Shown: piece after piece, positions 46,861-58,700 of the stretch
Position numbering within the stretch: position 1 is the first letter of the stretch
How the letters are laid out: each line of letters opens with the position of its first letter
Assembly: GCA_965205255.1 (NCBI GenBank)
Contig: OZ242051.1
Coordinates: 310,001-374,000, forward strand
Direction: 5' to 3'
Source: G965205255 sp965205255
GTDB taxonomy: Bacteria; Pseudomonadota; Gammaproteobacteria; Pseudomonadales; Endozoicomonadaceae
Length of the DNA stretch: 64,000 nt
Made by a program: the position numbers and the translations under genes
Notes under the pieces: model-generated
Seen by the model: only the letters and a program-made list of their open reading frames with translations
Told to the model about the DNA's origin: nothing
Databases searched by the model: none

Positions 46861-47821
46861 ATGATAAAAAAATACAATAAAGACTTTTTTAAGTCTTACC
46901 TTCAGGCCAGTAGTGTCAGGCTCTCTGGTCTGGAACTATTTGAAGTGGCTCCGATTAAATTTTCTCATAATGCTATAAATTACTGACTTAAAGCCACCAC
47001 TGTAAAACAGGCTAAAGTTTACAAAAAAACAAAAGTTTAATTGATAACAAAAAAGGCTTGCTTTTCTATGACGATACCATTTTGAATAATCATCGTAGTG
47101 AATGCATTGAAATGGTAAATCCTCAGTATCCAGGTAATGATCTCGATATTATTGATGGGATAGGCTTGGTTAATACCATTTGGTGTGATCCTGAAAATAA
47201 GGATTATATTCCCATCTATTTTCGCGTCTACGATAAGCGAAGTTATAGCAAAATCAAAAACAACCACTTCCAGCAAATACTGAAACTTGCATTATCTAGA
47301 GCATTACAAATTTGCATCGTTGTATTTGACTCTCGGTACTCAAGCCTAAACAATCTTAAATCAATACGTGATGCACGTAAAATAGGGGTTACCAGTCTGA
47401 GAAAAAATCGCTGGGTTAATAAAAAAGAAACCCTTGAACACCTTAATATTCCTGATGGAAAAAAAAGTTGCAGTTACGTGGCTATGGTTAGGTCACCATA
47501 TACAAGTTTGAGGCCAAAAACGGGCGCATTGATTATATCGGTACCAATATGGAGTCCCCATCCAGAAAAACTGTTGAGAAGATCATTAAAGCACGTTGGT
47601 CAGTGGAAGCTTATCACCGGGATTTGAAGCAAACTTGTGGTATTTAGCGTTGTCAGTCCCGCACCGGAAAAGCCCAGAGAAATCATGGCTGCGTTGCTGT
47701 ACTTGCATGGATTGAACTCAGGACAAAATGGTGGCATTTAAAAGTCACACAGTATCAGTAAAAATGGAAAGTGATCAAAGACTCCATAGCTATGCGTTTG
47801 AAAGAACTTGTTCCTGGCTAA
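46861..47821 (+). pseudogene. IS701-family transposase pseudogene
   Basis: The N terminus reads MIKKYNKDFFKSYLQASSVR and SGLELFEVAPIKFSHNAINY, then stops at 46984-46986. The next frame gives LLFYDDTILNNHR-like text with the first catalytic Asp, then IGLVNTIWCDPENKDYIPI and ICIVVFDSRYSSLNNLKSIR with the second Asp. After a shift near 47510 it gives YIGTNMESPS and IIKARWSVEAYHRDLKQTCG, which holds the catalytic Glu. It ends in KWKVIKDSIAMRLKELVPG at 47819-47821. This is the full IS701 domain order, broken by stops and frameshifts. Confidence 0.8.
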
Positions 47822-47932
47822 TTACGAAACTCGTGTACAATAAAGAATATGGTTTAATTTGCATTTTCAAACGCATTTAGTCTCCGCAATAATGCAGATG
47901 AAAAAACCAGTTAACATCATCCCTTCTGAAAC

Positions 47933-48433
47933 CGACAAACTCAAAAACACGGACTTCATGCATGGCTGCTTTGCTCAGTGCTTCTCACTGATTTAAATGA
48001 TGCTGAAAGTTTTTTATGTATTTTAATGGTTTCTTATTTACATCTGTAGGCTTTTAGTTTATAAACTACTTTCTGCGGTTGTTTACCTTCAGAAGAGACA
48101 GTTGTTAATGCAGAAAATCTCAATATTAATATTCACCTTTTTATACCTTATAACAGCCCAAATTTGGATATGGCAGAGCTGTGTTGGAAGGTGATGAAAA
48201 CATGGGTAAGTAATGATATTTTCTTCCGTTCAGCAACAAAGTTTTAAAGCGCCATTCATGTAGGATTTTAGTCCGTTTAGGGGGAAATAAAGCCCAGTTT
48301 TTTCAGTCGAATCATTGATAATTTTAACCGCGTCAAAGCCAAACTTTTATTTGGTTGATCTCTATTTTATAACTTTCAAGATCTTTTATTTATTTATTTA
48401 TTTATAAATAAATCATAGCAGTAAGGGTTTTTT
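47933..48433 (+). repeat. Conserved upstream block of RHS gene A
   Basis: About 500 bp directly before the first RHS gene is nearly identical to the regions before the second (55223-55725) and third (62289-62779) copies. It starts at CGACAAACTCAAAAACACGG and includes CTTTTATTTGGTTGATCTCT near its end. It must carry the promoter and leader of the RHS genes. No convincing reading frame is conserved in it. The stretch 47822-47932 has no assigned feature. Confidence 0.85.
48388..48413. repeat. Tetranucleotide tract, 26 bp, before RHS gene A
   Basis: An ATTT-type tract of 26 bp lies between the conserved GATCTTTT and CATAGCAGTAAGG, 20 bp before the GTG start. The same interval is 34 bp in copy B and 22 bp in copy C, so lengths differ by multiples of four. 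Confidence 0.9.
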
Positions 48434-51400
48434 GTGTTTTTAAGACTAGTTAAGTTAGTTGTTTCAATAACAACTATGGTGAGCTTTTTAACAACCAGTG
48501 TTGCTTTTGCAGAAAATTCAAATATACATATACCTTCGGTCAAATACCGTTCATCGACGAGTAAAGCAGCACCGATGTCGGTTGCTGCTAAAAAAACACT
48601 GCTAAAAAAGCTTCAGCGCCTGGTGGCCACAGGTCAAAATCATTTTACCTCTCAGGCGAGCAACGGGGGAATGAACGCAGCGGTGTCGGTCAACCCTTCT
48701 TCACTAGGACTGACATTTTCACAAAAGCTATTTTCCGTAAACAGTTCACCAACCTCAAAAACTACACTACCAGTTAGCATTTTCCTTGGCGCTCCTACCG
48801 GTTTTAACCCGACAACACAACTATTGAATGACTACCCCATTGATGTGAATATTCCTTATATTCAGCCACAAGAATCAAGTAGTGGTCATACTTATTATAC
48901 CCTATCTATCGGGGGCAGCAGCTATCCGATGATAATGGATAGCAAGCAACAGTTTCAGTTTATTTATTATAAAAAGCCCGATATTCATATTACCCATCAA
49001 AGTGATGATACCATTGTTGTCACCCTGCGGAACAACTCAACATATATCTTCAAAAAAGTGAACGGCAGTGCTGCTACAACTCCATATCAAGTGGTGGCTA
49101 AAATAGGGCCAGATGGCAAGGCCATTTATTTTCAGTATGCCCACAGCGATACTCAATCTAGTATTACGCTGTTAAATTCTGATCAAAAAGTAGTGGCTAA
49201 AATAAACAAACAATCTGGTTCTGCCACGCTGTTCTACCAAGATAAAATGGGTCATTTTCAGCACTTTACACTCCGTAATGAAAGCGACGGTGTAAGCATT
49301 ACCAACCCGTTAAACGAAAGTACATTACTCACCTTTGATACCGATAAAAAACCCACTAAAATTACTCTGGCCGATGGTGCTTATTACACCATCAACTATG
49401 GCGTGCTCTCTGGCTCTCACTATATTGTTAGCGGCTACACAGAGCCTGTGAATAATCATACGCCTTATGTTAGCTCTTATACAGAACACTTTAATAACAG
49501 TCACGATCAGGATATTACCCGTACGTTCAGCGTTAGCAGTAAAGGTAATAATTTTGTCGGTAATAATATACAGTGTGATGGTAATACGTTTAGCCATGTG
49601 ACATCAGCACAGGACTGGTTAATGGAATGCGGATTTCGGCATCAGGGCGCACCCGTGTATCGTTATAGCACCCTTGCTGGGATGAAAATTCCAGTCTTTA
49701 CCGGTACGTTAACACCTTCGCTAGAAACAAAACAGATCAGCCAGAGTTATAATTATCTGCATTTAAAAGATCAGCAAACGACTTCAGTCAATAATATAAC
49801 CCTAACCCGCGGGCAGACTACCTACGGTGACAAGATTACTTCTGCCTCTTCGGTGGCTGATCTATCCCAGCACTATAATCTTCCCTCTGTGCAACAGTAT
49901 CAGCTGTATGACGCCACTGGAAACAACGCGCTGTTGCAGGTGCAAAACTTCAACTACAGCTATGACTCAAAGGGATTTCTGGCGAAAAAAATTGTACAAG
50001 ACAGTCACGGTAACCTGAATACTGAAAACTACACGACGCTACCTGGTGTTTATCACCCTATACTGCAAACCAGTGTCTCTCAGATCAGACCTTCAAAGCA
50101 GGCAGGTCTGCAGGGAGAGGCACCTGACACACTCTCAACAATTTACAGTAAACCCAGTGTTATCAGCAAATCCATAACAGTGGGAGGACACTCTTATACG
50201 GTTAACCGTGTAGCGATTCCCAGTAATCAGATACTCTTTAATGGCAAGGCAATCAGAAGCAGTACCGTAACTTATAATACTGAACCCACAGCGATGACGT
50301 TTGCCATGCCGGTCAAAATGGTTGGTATATTGCCGTCCATTGGAAAATATATCAACTATACCTACACGATCAGCAATAGCAATAACGTCTATACGATCAG
50401 TAACACAACACACAGCCTGACCAATGACACGCAAGGTAGAGCTCCTCAACAGTTACTCGGAACCCAAAAAATCTATAATCAGTATGGCGGGTTAATAAAA
50501 AGTGAAGATCCGGTCACCGGAGATATTATCACTTACGACAGTTACGATGCTCTTGGCCGTGTGGTGCAGGTTAGTTATCTACCTGCAGGTAATGCCGATG
50601 ACAAGCAAACTTATCGTTATCAGTATGACATACTCAATGGCGCACAAAACGCGGGTTTTCGGGTGACCATGACACAGCTGATGCCCACCGGTAAAGGCAA
50701 GGGCGTACAGGTGGAAAAAGAATATGACACGCAAAACCATGTAGTCAAAACGCTACAACAGCTTAAAGACCGTAGTGGTTTTTATGCAACAGATGAGGCT
50801 TTTTATAATCAGTCCGGTCAGATCAGCAAAACCATTCATTATTATTATGATGAAAAGGGACAGGTTCATCCGCAACAATCCCTGTATTTTTATAACCGCT
50901 ATGGCAAACCTACTGCCGTACAGCACCCCAACGGTAGCACCAGTATATCTGTATCAGACTCTTATCATTTGCGAAAGATTTCTTATACGTTATTACCTAC
51001 TAGTCAGGTGATAAATAATTCGAATTCTCTGTGCTTTGATCCGTTACAATCGACGCCCGATCACAGGGTTAATACCGCCTGTCGGGTAGCATCAGTTCAG
51101 GTATCACAGTCACATTCGGTCAATCAAGGCTCGGCCAGTCGTCCGGTGATGTTTCACGATGTGAGCTATCAGTATAACTTTATTACTGATCCGGCTTTTA
51201 CCACAACGACAGCTGATGGTAAAAAGGTACCATTGTACGACAGTAGTACGAAACAACAAATGACGACCGTGTTTGCCGGTACCGCTAAAGGTCAGGCGCC
51301 TGACCCTCAAGCACTGGAATCGCTGGCAGATACCATTAAAAACCAAGCACTGGCTAACCCTTCAGCCACACAGGCAAGCACTTTTGTGGTGAGTCATTTC

Positions 51401-54334
51401 AATGCAATGGGACAGGTCTTTCTCTCTGATGCGTATCATGCTGGAATGGAAACCCGTAATGTTTACAGTACAGACAAGCCTGATCAGGTGATTGCCTCCA
51501 CGGTATCAACCCGTAATACTGACGCCAATGTGACACCGGTGAGAACCACCTACAACACCTATGACGCTTATGGAAATATTATCAAAACAGAAGTAGCCAC
51601 TGGCGCTTATGACCCTTCGGCTCAAAAGGTACTGGTGGGTGAAAGAACGTATACATCACTGGGCTTTTTATTAAATGCCACAACAATGGTGAGAGATAAA
51701 TCTCATCAGGTGAGCATGACATATGACACAACCTCTGGTTTTCCGACCAAAATAACAGACCCGTTGGGTAATAGTATGACTATTACCTATGATACGGTAT
51801 GGCATAAAAAACCACATACCGTGGTATCTGAGACGGCAGACGGTCATACAGATTTTACCCTGACCTATACTTACGATGCTAATGGTAACCTGACCGATCT
51901 GAAAAAAACGAGCGGGCAGAATAAGCTGATCAGCGAAATGGCATACACCTATGATCCGGTGAATCAGCGGTTACTGACCACAACCATCACTCACCCTGAC
52001 GGTAGTCAGCGAATCTTATCCGATGAGGTGAACAATTATTTTGTACCGGTGAGCAGTACCTATGGTGCTCCAGCTGCGCCGGTGTATACACAAACAGCGG
52101 TAACCGATGCGCTAGGATTGCCGGTTAGTATGAGTTATAAGGGAAGCGCAGGTCAGGTATCTCTGGGAACTGATTACAACCCTGATTTATCGGTGAAGGA
52201 TAAAACCATTAACCATCAGGTGACCAATAGCTATATCTATGACAGTATTGGTAATTTGGTCAGCATTGCCAATGACCTGAACGGTAAACCTGTTCGAACG
52301 TATGGTTATGGTTATAACACAAAAGGTCAGGTTTCCACCCGTACTGCAACAACTGAAAAAGGTGTCAGTACCCAAACATACACCTATACACCGCAGGGTC
52401 AGTTAATGCACTTTACCTGCAACGGAAAAGAGTGCCCTCAGAATCTGTTCAAACAACCGGTCAGTGCCATTGATTACAGCTATCAACCTTTGTTTAATTC
52501 ACTAAACACAGTGGATGAGACGCTCAACGGTGGCAGTAAACAGCTGATTACTTACCAGTATAAAAACACTGATCCGACACAGGTATCAGGTATTGATTAT
52601 GCCGGTAAAGGCCAAGCTACATTTAGCTTTGATGGTGACGGTAATATCACTGCCATGCAGAAAATGACCGCCTCGGGCAAGTTAGTGCCTTACCAGATGA
52701 GCTATGACAGTGCGCAGAATTTAACGGATGTCACTATCAATCATCGTGAAAAAATTCACTATACCTATGATGCGTCAGGACAGCAAATTGCAGAAAGTGA
52801 TACCAACGCTTTCGGAAAAACAACCACACTACAGCAGTATTACAATGGTTCTCTGGCAGAGCAGTCGCTTAACGGGAAATCTCGTTATTATGTAGCCGGA
52901 GGAAGTTTTTATGATGGCCGTTACGAGTCGGCTGTTACCGATGGCAAGCAGTTAACAGGCAGTGTCGTTAATGGCAAAGTTCAAGGTGATGATGTGTATA
53001 TGCCGTATGGTCAGGTAACAGACCTGAATCAGGCTAAAACACTGGCGTTGACTCTGCAAAAGAGCACCCGTGGCTATCAAATGAAAAATACAGACCAAGT
53101 GACGGGCTGGCAGTTTTTGGGCAATGGTTATCGTGCTTATGATCCGGCACTGAGACTGTTCACTAAACACGACAGTGCCTCTCCGTGGGGAGCCGGTGGC
53201 ACAAATGCTTACAACTATGCAGGTAATGATCCCATCAATAGTTCCGACCCCACCGGTCACTACACCGAAAATGATGTCAATGACGTTAATAAAACGATGA
53301 AAACGGAAAACAAACAGATTTACGATAACTATCACAAAAGTCAATTGGAATTAATTATTGCAATTTGTGCCGCGGTGGTAGGATTAATTCTGTCCGTGGT
53401 GATCCCAGGTCCTGGTGAATTTATAGAGGGCGCGGCGCTGGGTTTCTTGGCTGATGTTGTTTTTTTTACGCTAATAGCTGTAGCAACATCCGTAGCCACA
53501 AAAGTTATAGAAAATGGTGTTTTGGAACAAAAAGGCTATAAGCCATCTCAATCAATTGGTGAGATGATGAGTTCTGCTTCGTTCTGGGAAGGTGTTGGTA
53601 TTGATGCTGGGGTTATGGTCGCTGGCGAGATAGCGGGTCTAGTCATTAAAGAAGCAGGCCGTGTAATTGAAGATGTCCGCTCTGCAGGGAGAGCTGGAGA
53701 AGAAGCAGGAGAAGCAGGAGAAGCAGGAGAAGCAGGAGGAGAAGTAGTAGAAAATGGCGGCCTCAGTATGACTGATCAAGATATACTGGGTAATAGCAGT
53801 GATGATATTGCGGCAATGACCCCGACTGAAAAGTCTACAAATCTGAATCGATATTACTCTAAACGAGACGAGTTAATGGACAGCTTCAGCAGTAGTGACT
53901 TGGAGAACTCTGCTGAATGGCAAAAACAATACTTTCTACAGTCTTTTTCTAATGAGATGCTTAGAGCTTATCCGGAGCAGTTAGGTGAGCCAAATATTGC
54001 CAGGATCATAGATGATCAATCATCTGTACCAACAATAGGGCAGGATCCAGAAGGTTTTCAAGCATGGAAAGAAAGTGTCTCTGCACTTGCAACTAGAAAT
54101 CTTGGAATACTTGAAAGAAACACATCACTTAAAACTCTAGATAATGAGATAAAGTCCGTGTTAAGCAACTCTGATAATCTATCTTTACACCATAGTCATA
54201 TTTTAAATCCGACACATAAAATGGCGGCTATAGGTTACCATAAATGGTACATGAGATTTTTGGACGCTACAAAAAATTGGGATGACTATTTTAATACTGC
54301 GTTAAGAAAGCATTTCCGCAATATTACTCCCTAA
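48434..54334 (+). CDS. Tandem RHS/YD-repeat secreted protein, copy A
   Basis: A 1966-residue protein starting at GTG with TAAGG eight to ten bases upstream. A Sec signal peptide (MFLRLVKLVVSITTMVSFLT, then TSVAFA-EN) shows export. YD repeats include YDALGRVVQVSYLPAG, YTYDANGNLTDLKKTSG and YTYDASGQQIAESD. The RHS-associated core WQFLGNGYRAYDPALRLFTK is followed by DPTGH at 1605-1609. A hydrophobic segment follows (LIIAICAAVVGLILSVVIPG), then an Ala/Gly/Glu linker. The tip of about 200 residues ends with a His cluster, LSLHHSHILNPTHKM, that could be a metal-binding nuclease site (inference). The N-terminal 1600 residues are almost the same as copy B; the tip is unrelated. No immunity gene is recognisable downstream. 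Confidence 0.92.
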   Translation: MFLRLVKLVVSITTMVSFLTTSVAFAENSNIHIPSVKYRSSTSKAAPMSVAAKKTLLKKLQRLVATGQNHFTSQASNGGMNAAVSVNPSSLGLTFSQKLFSVNSSPTSKTTLPVSIFLGAPTGFNPTTQLLNDYPIDVNIPYIQPQESSSGHTYYTLSIGGSSYPMIMDSKQQFQFIYYKKPDIHITHQSDDTIVVTLRNNSTYIFKKVNGSAATTPYQVVAKIGPDGKAIYFQYAHSDTQSSITLLNSDQKVVAKINKQSGSATLFYQDKMGHFQHFTLRNESDGVSITNPLNESTLLTFDTDKKPTKITLADGAYYTINYGVLSGSHYIVSGYTEPVNNHTPYVSSYTEHFNNSHDQDITRTFSVSSKGNNFVGNNIQCDGNTFSHVTSAQDWLMECGFRHQGAPVYRYSTLAGMKIPVFTGTLTPSLETKQISQSYNYLHLKDQQTTSVNNITLTRGQTTYGDKITSASSVADLSQHYNLPSVQQYQLYDATGNNALLQVQNFNYSYDSKGFLAKKIVQDSHGNLNTENYTTLPGVYHPILQTSVSQIRPSKQAGLQGEAPDTLSTIYSKPSVISKSITVGGHSYTVNRVAIPSNQILFNGKAIRSSTVTYNTEPTAMTFAMPVKMVGILPSIGKYINYTYTISNSNNVYTISNTTHSLTNDTQGRAPQQLLGTQKIYNQYGGLIKSEDPVTGDIITYDSYDALGRVVQVSYLPAGNADDKQTYRYQYDILNGAQNAGFRVTMTQLMPTGKGKGVQVEKEYDTQNHVVKTLQQLKDRSGFYATDEAFYNQSGQISKTIHYYYDEKGQVHPQQSLYFYNRYGKPTAVQHPNGSTSISVSDSYHLRKISYTLLPTSQVINNSNSLCFDPLQSTPDHRVNTACRVASVQVSQSHSVNQGSASRPVMFHDVSYQYNFITDPAFTTTTADGKKVPLYDSSTKQQMTTVFAGTAKGQAPDPQALESLADTIKNQALANPSATQASTFVVSHFNAMGQVFLSDAYHAGMETRNVYSTDKPDQVIASTVSTRNTDANVTPVRTTYNTYDAYGNIIKTEVATGAYDPSAQKVLVGERTYTSLGFLLNATTMVRDKSHQVSMTYDTTSGFPTKITDPLGNSMTITYDTVWHKKPHTVVSETADGHTDFTLTYTYDANGNLTDLKKTSGQNKLISEMAYTYDPVNQRLLTTTITHPDGSQRILSDEVNNYFVPVSSTYGAPAAPVYTQTAVTDALGLPVSMSYKGSAGQVSLGTDYNPDLSVKDKTINHQVTNSYIYDSIGNLVSIANDLNGKPVRTYGYGYNTKGQVSTRTATTEKGVSTQTYTYTPQGQLMHFTCNGKECPQNLFKQPVSAIDYSYQPLFNSLNTVDETLNGGSKQLITYQYKNTDPTQVSGIDYAGKGQATFSFDGDGNITAMQKMTASGKLVPYQMSYDSAQNLTDVTINHREKIHYTYDASGQQIAESDTNAFGKTTTLQQYYNGSLAEQSLNGKSRYYVAGGSFYDGRYESAVTDGKQLTGSVVNGKVQGDDVYMPYGQVTDLNQAKTLALTLQKSTRGYQMKNTDQVTGWQFLGNGYRAYDPALRLFTKHDSASPWGAGGTNAYNYAGNDPINSSDPTGHYTENDVNDVNKTMKTENKQIYDNYHKSQLELIIAICAAVVGLILSVVIPGPGEFIEGAALGFLADVVFFTLIAVATSVATKVIENGVLEQKGYKPSQSIGEMMSSASFWEGVGIDAGVMVAGEIAGLVIKEAGRVIEDVRSAGRAGEEAGEAGEAGEAGGEVVENGGLSMTDQDILGNSSDDIAAMTPTEKSTNLNRYYSKRDELMDSFSSSDLENSAEWQKQYFLQSFSNEMLRAYPEQLGEPNIARIIDDQSSVPTIGQDPEGFQAWKESVSALATRNLGILERNTSLKTLDNEIKSVLSNSDNLSLHHSHILNPTHKMAAIGYHKWYMRFLDATKNWDDYFNTALRKHFRNITP

Positions 54335-54387
54335 GTGATTTTTTTACGCTGGACATTGCCACTAGAATTTTATTTGCTGTGTCTTCC

Positions 54388-54627
54388 ATGGGTTATCTTC
54401 TATTCATATTGTTGAATTAACAGATAATGCTCATGGAAAACAATCAGTCAAAAACTGTCCGAAGTATTGCTTTAACAACAAGCCACAAAAACCTGTTTTT
54501 AACTACTGTTATGAGCATGTTTGTGTGGCTTACCGTTAAAGAGGCTTTTACAAACCAACCGCATAACGCTTTTTTGCATTTGAAAGACAGCTATGTACGT
54601 ATATGTAAAAATAATATCAAGAAATAA
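54388..54627 (+). pseudogene. IS4-like transposase 5' remnant
   Basis: The left end CCATGGGTTATCTTCT and AACAGATAATGCTCATGG precede a 66-codon frame starting MLMENNQSKTVRSIALTT. The frame contains KNLFLTTVMSMFVWLTVK, which matches QNLFLTTIMSMLLWLARK at 21.5 kb. It is the transposase N terminus of the IS4-like family; the frame ends at 54625-54627 and no DDE core follows. It sits 50 bp after RHS copy A, where an immunity gene might have been expected. Confidence 0.6.
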
Positions 54628-54989
54628 GCCGACTATTTTATTTTCTATGCGGTTTTTAGCAAGTTTTGGGTGCAATGCCCCTATCTCAGGCACAAATCAG
54701 GTGGGCTAAGTATCAGTAAACGTTTCATGCTGAAGCAAATAGCAAAACTGTAAACATGAGTGTACATAAACTGCAAGCAACGACCCCAAGCCTGAAAATG
54801 TTTAACAGTGACACTATTTTTACTTGCTTTCATTTGGTTAATCTGCAAGCATTCACCCAGCGATATTCTTTATGAGGCTTAAATATTCAAGGCCTATCAA
54901 GTGTATTCAGTTGATGCTTGTGCTTAGTTGGTATCGCAGAAGTAGATTTTACAATCAATCCCCTTTTTTCAAGAGAGTAAGAGTTCAGC
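54628..54989. other. Intergenic region without identified gene
   Basis: About 360 bp between the IS4-like remnant and the conserved block of RHS copy B. A scrap near 54664 (FGCNAPISGTNQ) faintly resembles a scrap near 26730, but this is weak. No promoter, RNA or complete gene is visible. Confidence 0.3.
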
Positions 54990-55725
54990 CTACGGCGCTT
55001 TCGCTGATCTTGCAATCATCATCCACCTTCACAATAACAGCAATTTTTTCTGTACCATCAGTGATATTTTTCACAAAATATATGCAAAACCAACTGCTTT
55101 GCTGCTTATCCAAATTAATGCTTATTTACCTGCTTGGGCGTTTATAAGGTGGCAATTTTCTTAGACTCAGATCATTCAGGTATTGCTTATCACAATGACA
55201 AATCGCACGGAAAAAGAAAAACTGACAAACTCAAAAACACGGACTTCATGCATGGCTGCTTTGCTCAGTACTTCTCACTGATTTAAACGATACTGGAAGT
55301 TTTTTATGTATTTTAATGGTTTCTTATTTACATATGTAAGCATATAGTTTATAAACTACTTTCTGCGGTTGTTTACCTTCATAAGAGATATCTGTTAATG
55401 CAGAAAATATTAATATTCATCTGTTTATACCTTATAAGAGCCCCAATTTGGATATGGCAGAGCAGTGTTGGAAGGTGATGAATACATGGATAACAAATGG
55501 TATTTTCTTCCGTTCAGCAACAACGTTTCAAAGCGCCCTTTATGTAGGATTTAGTTCGTTTAGGGGAAAATAAAGCTCTGTTTTTTTAATCGGATCAATG
55601 ACAATTTTAACCGCATCAAAGCCAAACTTTTATTTGGTTGATCTCTATTTTACAACTCTCAAGATCTTTTATTAATTAATTAATTAATTAATTAATTAAT
55701 TAACCATAGCAGTAAGGATTTTTTT
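54990..55725 (+). repeat. Conserved upstream block of RHS gene B
   Basis: This 736-bp region is nearly identical to 62059-62779 before copy C, and its last 503 bp also match 47933-48433 before copy A. Its left part (54990-55222) is shared only by B and C and begins next to ACGGCGCTTTCGCTGATC. The shared boundary marks the edge of the duplicated unit. Confidence 0.88.
55671..55704. repeat. Tetranucleotide tract, 34 bp, before RHS gene B
   Basis: An ATTA tract of eight units plus one base and a C lies between GATCTTTT and CATAGCAGTAAGG, 21 bp before the GTG start. It is the longest of the three copies. Confidence 0.92.
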
Positions 55726-58700
55726 GTGTTTTTAAGACTAATTAAGTTAGCTGTTGCCGTAACAACTCTGGTGAGTTATTTAACAACCAGTGTTGCTTTT
55801 GCACAAAATTCAAATACGCATATTCCTTCGGTCAAACACCGTTCATCGACGAGCAAGGCAGCACCCATGTCGGTTGCTGCCAAAAAAACACTGCTAAAAA
55901 AGCTTCAACGCCTGGTGGCCACAGGTCATAATCATTTTACCTCTCAGGCGAGCAATGGGGGAATGAACGCAGCGGTGTCGGTCAACCCTTCTTCACTAGG
56001 ACTGACATTTTCACAAAAGCTATTTTCCGTCAACAGTTCACCGACCTCAAAAACTACACTACCAGTCAGCATTTTCCTTGGCGCTCCTACCGGTTTTAAC
56101 CCGACAACCCAACTGTTAGATGACTACCCCATTGATGTGAATATTCCTTATATTCAGCCACAAGAATCCAACAGTGGTCATACTTATTATACCCTATCTA
56201 TCGGGGGCAGCAGCTATCCGATGATAATGGATAGCAAGCAACAGTTTCAGTTTATTTATTATAAAAAGCCCGATATTCATATTACCCATCAAAGTGATGA
56301 TACCATTGTTGTCACCCAGCGAGACAACTCAACATATATCTTCAAAAAAGTGAACGGAAGTGCTGCCACAACTCCATATCAAGTGGTGGCTAAAATAGGG
56401 CCAGATGGCAAGGCCATTTATTTTCAGTATGCCCACAGCGATACACAATCTAGTATTACGCTGTTAAATTCTGATCAAAAAGTAGTGGCTAAAATAAACA
56501 AACAATCCGGTTCTGCCACGCTGTTCTATCAAGATAAAATGGGTCATTTTCAGCACTTTACACTCCGTAACGAAAGCGACGGTGTAAGCATTACCAACCC
56601 GTTAAACGAAAGCACATTACTCACCTTTGATACCGATAAAAAACCCACCAAAATCACTCTGGCCGATGGTGCTTATTACACCATCAACTATGGTGTGCTC
56701 TCTGGCTCTCACTATATTGTTAGTGGTTACACAGAGCCTGTGAATAATCATACGCCTTATGTTAGCTCTTATACAGAACACTTTAATAACAGTCACGATC
56801 AGGATATTACCCGTACGTTCAGCGTTAGCAGTAAAGGTAATAATTTTGTCGGTAATAATATACAGTGTGATGGTAATACGTTTGCCCATGTGACATCAGC
56901 ACAGGACTGGTTAATGGAATGCGGATTTCGGCATCAGGGCGCACCCGTATATCGTTATAGCACCCTTGCCGGGATGAAAATTCCAGTCTTTACCGGTACG
57001 TTAATACCTTCGCCAGAAACAAAACAGATCAGCCAGAGTTATAATTATCTGCATTTAAAGGATCAGCAAACAACTTCAGTCAATAATATAACCCTAACCC
57101 GCGGGCAGACTACCTACGGTGACAAGATTACTTCTGCCTCTTCGGTGGCTGATCTATCCCTGCACTATAATCTTCCCTCTGTGCAAAAGTATCAGTTGTA
57201 CGACGCCACTGGAAACAATTCGCTATTTCAGGTGCAAAACTTCAACTACAGCTATGACTCAAAGGGATTTCTGGCGAAAAAAATTGTACAAGACAGTCAC
57301 GGTAACCTGAATACTGAAAGCTACACGATGCTACCTGGTGTTTATCACCCTATACTGCAAACCAGTGTCGCTCAGATCAGACCTACAAAGCAGGCAGGTC
57401 TGCAAGGAGAGGCACCTGACACACTCTCCACAATTTACAGTAAACCCAGTGTTATCAGCAAATCCATAACAGTGGGAGGACACTCTTATACGGTTAACCG
57501 TGTAGCGATTCCCGGTAATCAGATACTCTTTAATGGCAAGATAATCAGAAGCAGTACCGTAACTTATAATACTGAACCCACAGCGATGACGTTTGCCATG
57601 CCAGTCAAAACGACTGCCACATTGCCATCCATGGGACAATATGTCAACAATACCTATACGATCAGCAATAGCAATAACGTCTATACGATTAGTAACACAA
57701 AACAAAGCCTGACCAGTGACACACAAGGTAGAGCTCCTCAACAGTTACCCGGAACCCAAAAAACCTATAATCTGTATGGCGGGTTAATAAAAAGTAAAGA
57801 TCCGGTCACCGGAGATATTATCACTTACGACAGTTACGATGCTCTTGGCCGTCCTGTGCAGGTTAGTTATCTACCTGCAGGTAATGCCGATGACAAGCAA
57901 ACTTATCGTTATCAGTATGACATACTCAATGGCGCACAAAACGCAGGTTTTCGGGTGACCATGACACAGCTGATGCCCACCGGTAAAGGCAAGGGAGTAC
58001 AGCTAGAAAAAGAATATGACACGCAAAACCATGTGGTCAAAACGCTACAACAGCTTAAAGACCGTAGTGGTTTTTACGCCACTGATGAGGCTTTTTATAA
58101 TCTGTCCGGTCAGATCAGCAAAACCATTCATTATTATTATGATGAAAAGGGACAGGTTCATCCGCAACAATCCCTGTATTTTTATAACCGCTATGGCAAA
58201 CCCACCGCCGTACAGCACCCCAACGGTAGCACCAGTATATCTGTATCAGACTCTTATCATTTGCGAAAGATTTCTTATACGTTATTACCTACCAGTCAGG
58301 TGATAAATAATCCGGATTCTCTGTGCTTTGATCCGTTACAATCGACGCCCGATCACAGGGTTAATACCGCCTGTCGGGTAGCATCAGTTCAGGTATCACA
58401 GTCACATTCGGTCAATCAAGGCTCGGCCAGTCGTCCGGTGATGTTTCACGATGTGAGCTATAAATATAACTTTATTACAGATCCGGCTTTTACCACAACG
58501 ACAGCTGATGGTAAAAAGGTACCATTGTACGACAGTGGCACAAAACAACAAATGACGTCCGTGTTTGCAGGTACCGCTAAAGGTCAGGCGCCTGACTCTC
58601 AAGCACTGGAATCGCTGGCAGATACCATTAAAAACCAAGCACTGGCTAACCCTTCAGCCACACAGGCAAGCACTTTTGTGGTGAGTCATTTCAATGCAAT

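Noticed and set aside
52952..53344. 130-codon minus-strand frame repeated in RHS copies A and B
   Set aside because: It is conserved only because the sense RHS sequence is conserved; no start signal or known domain.
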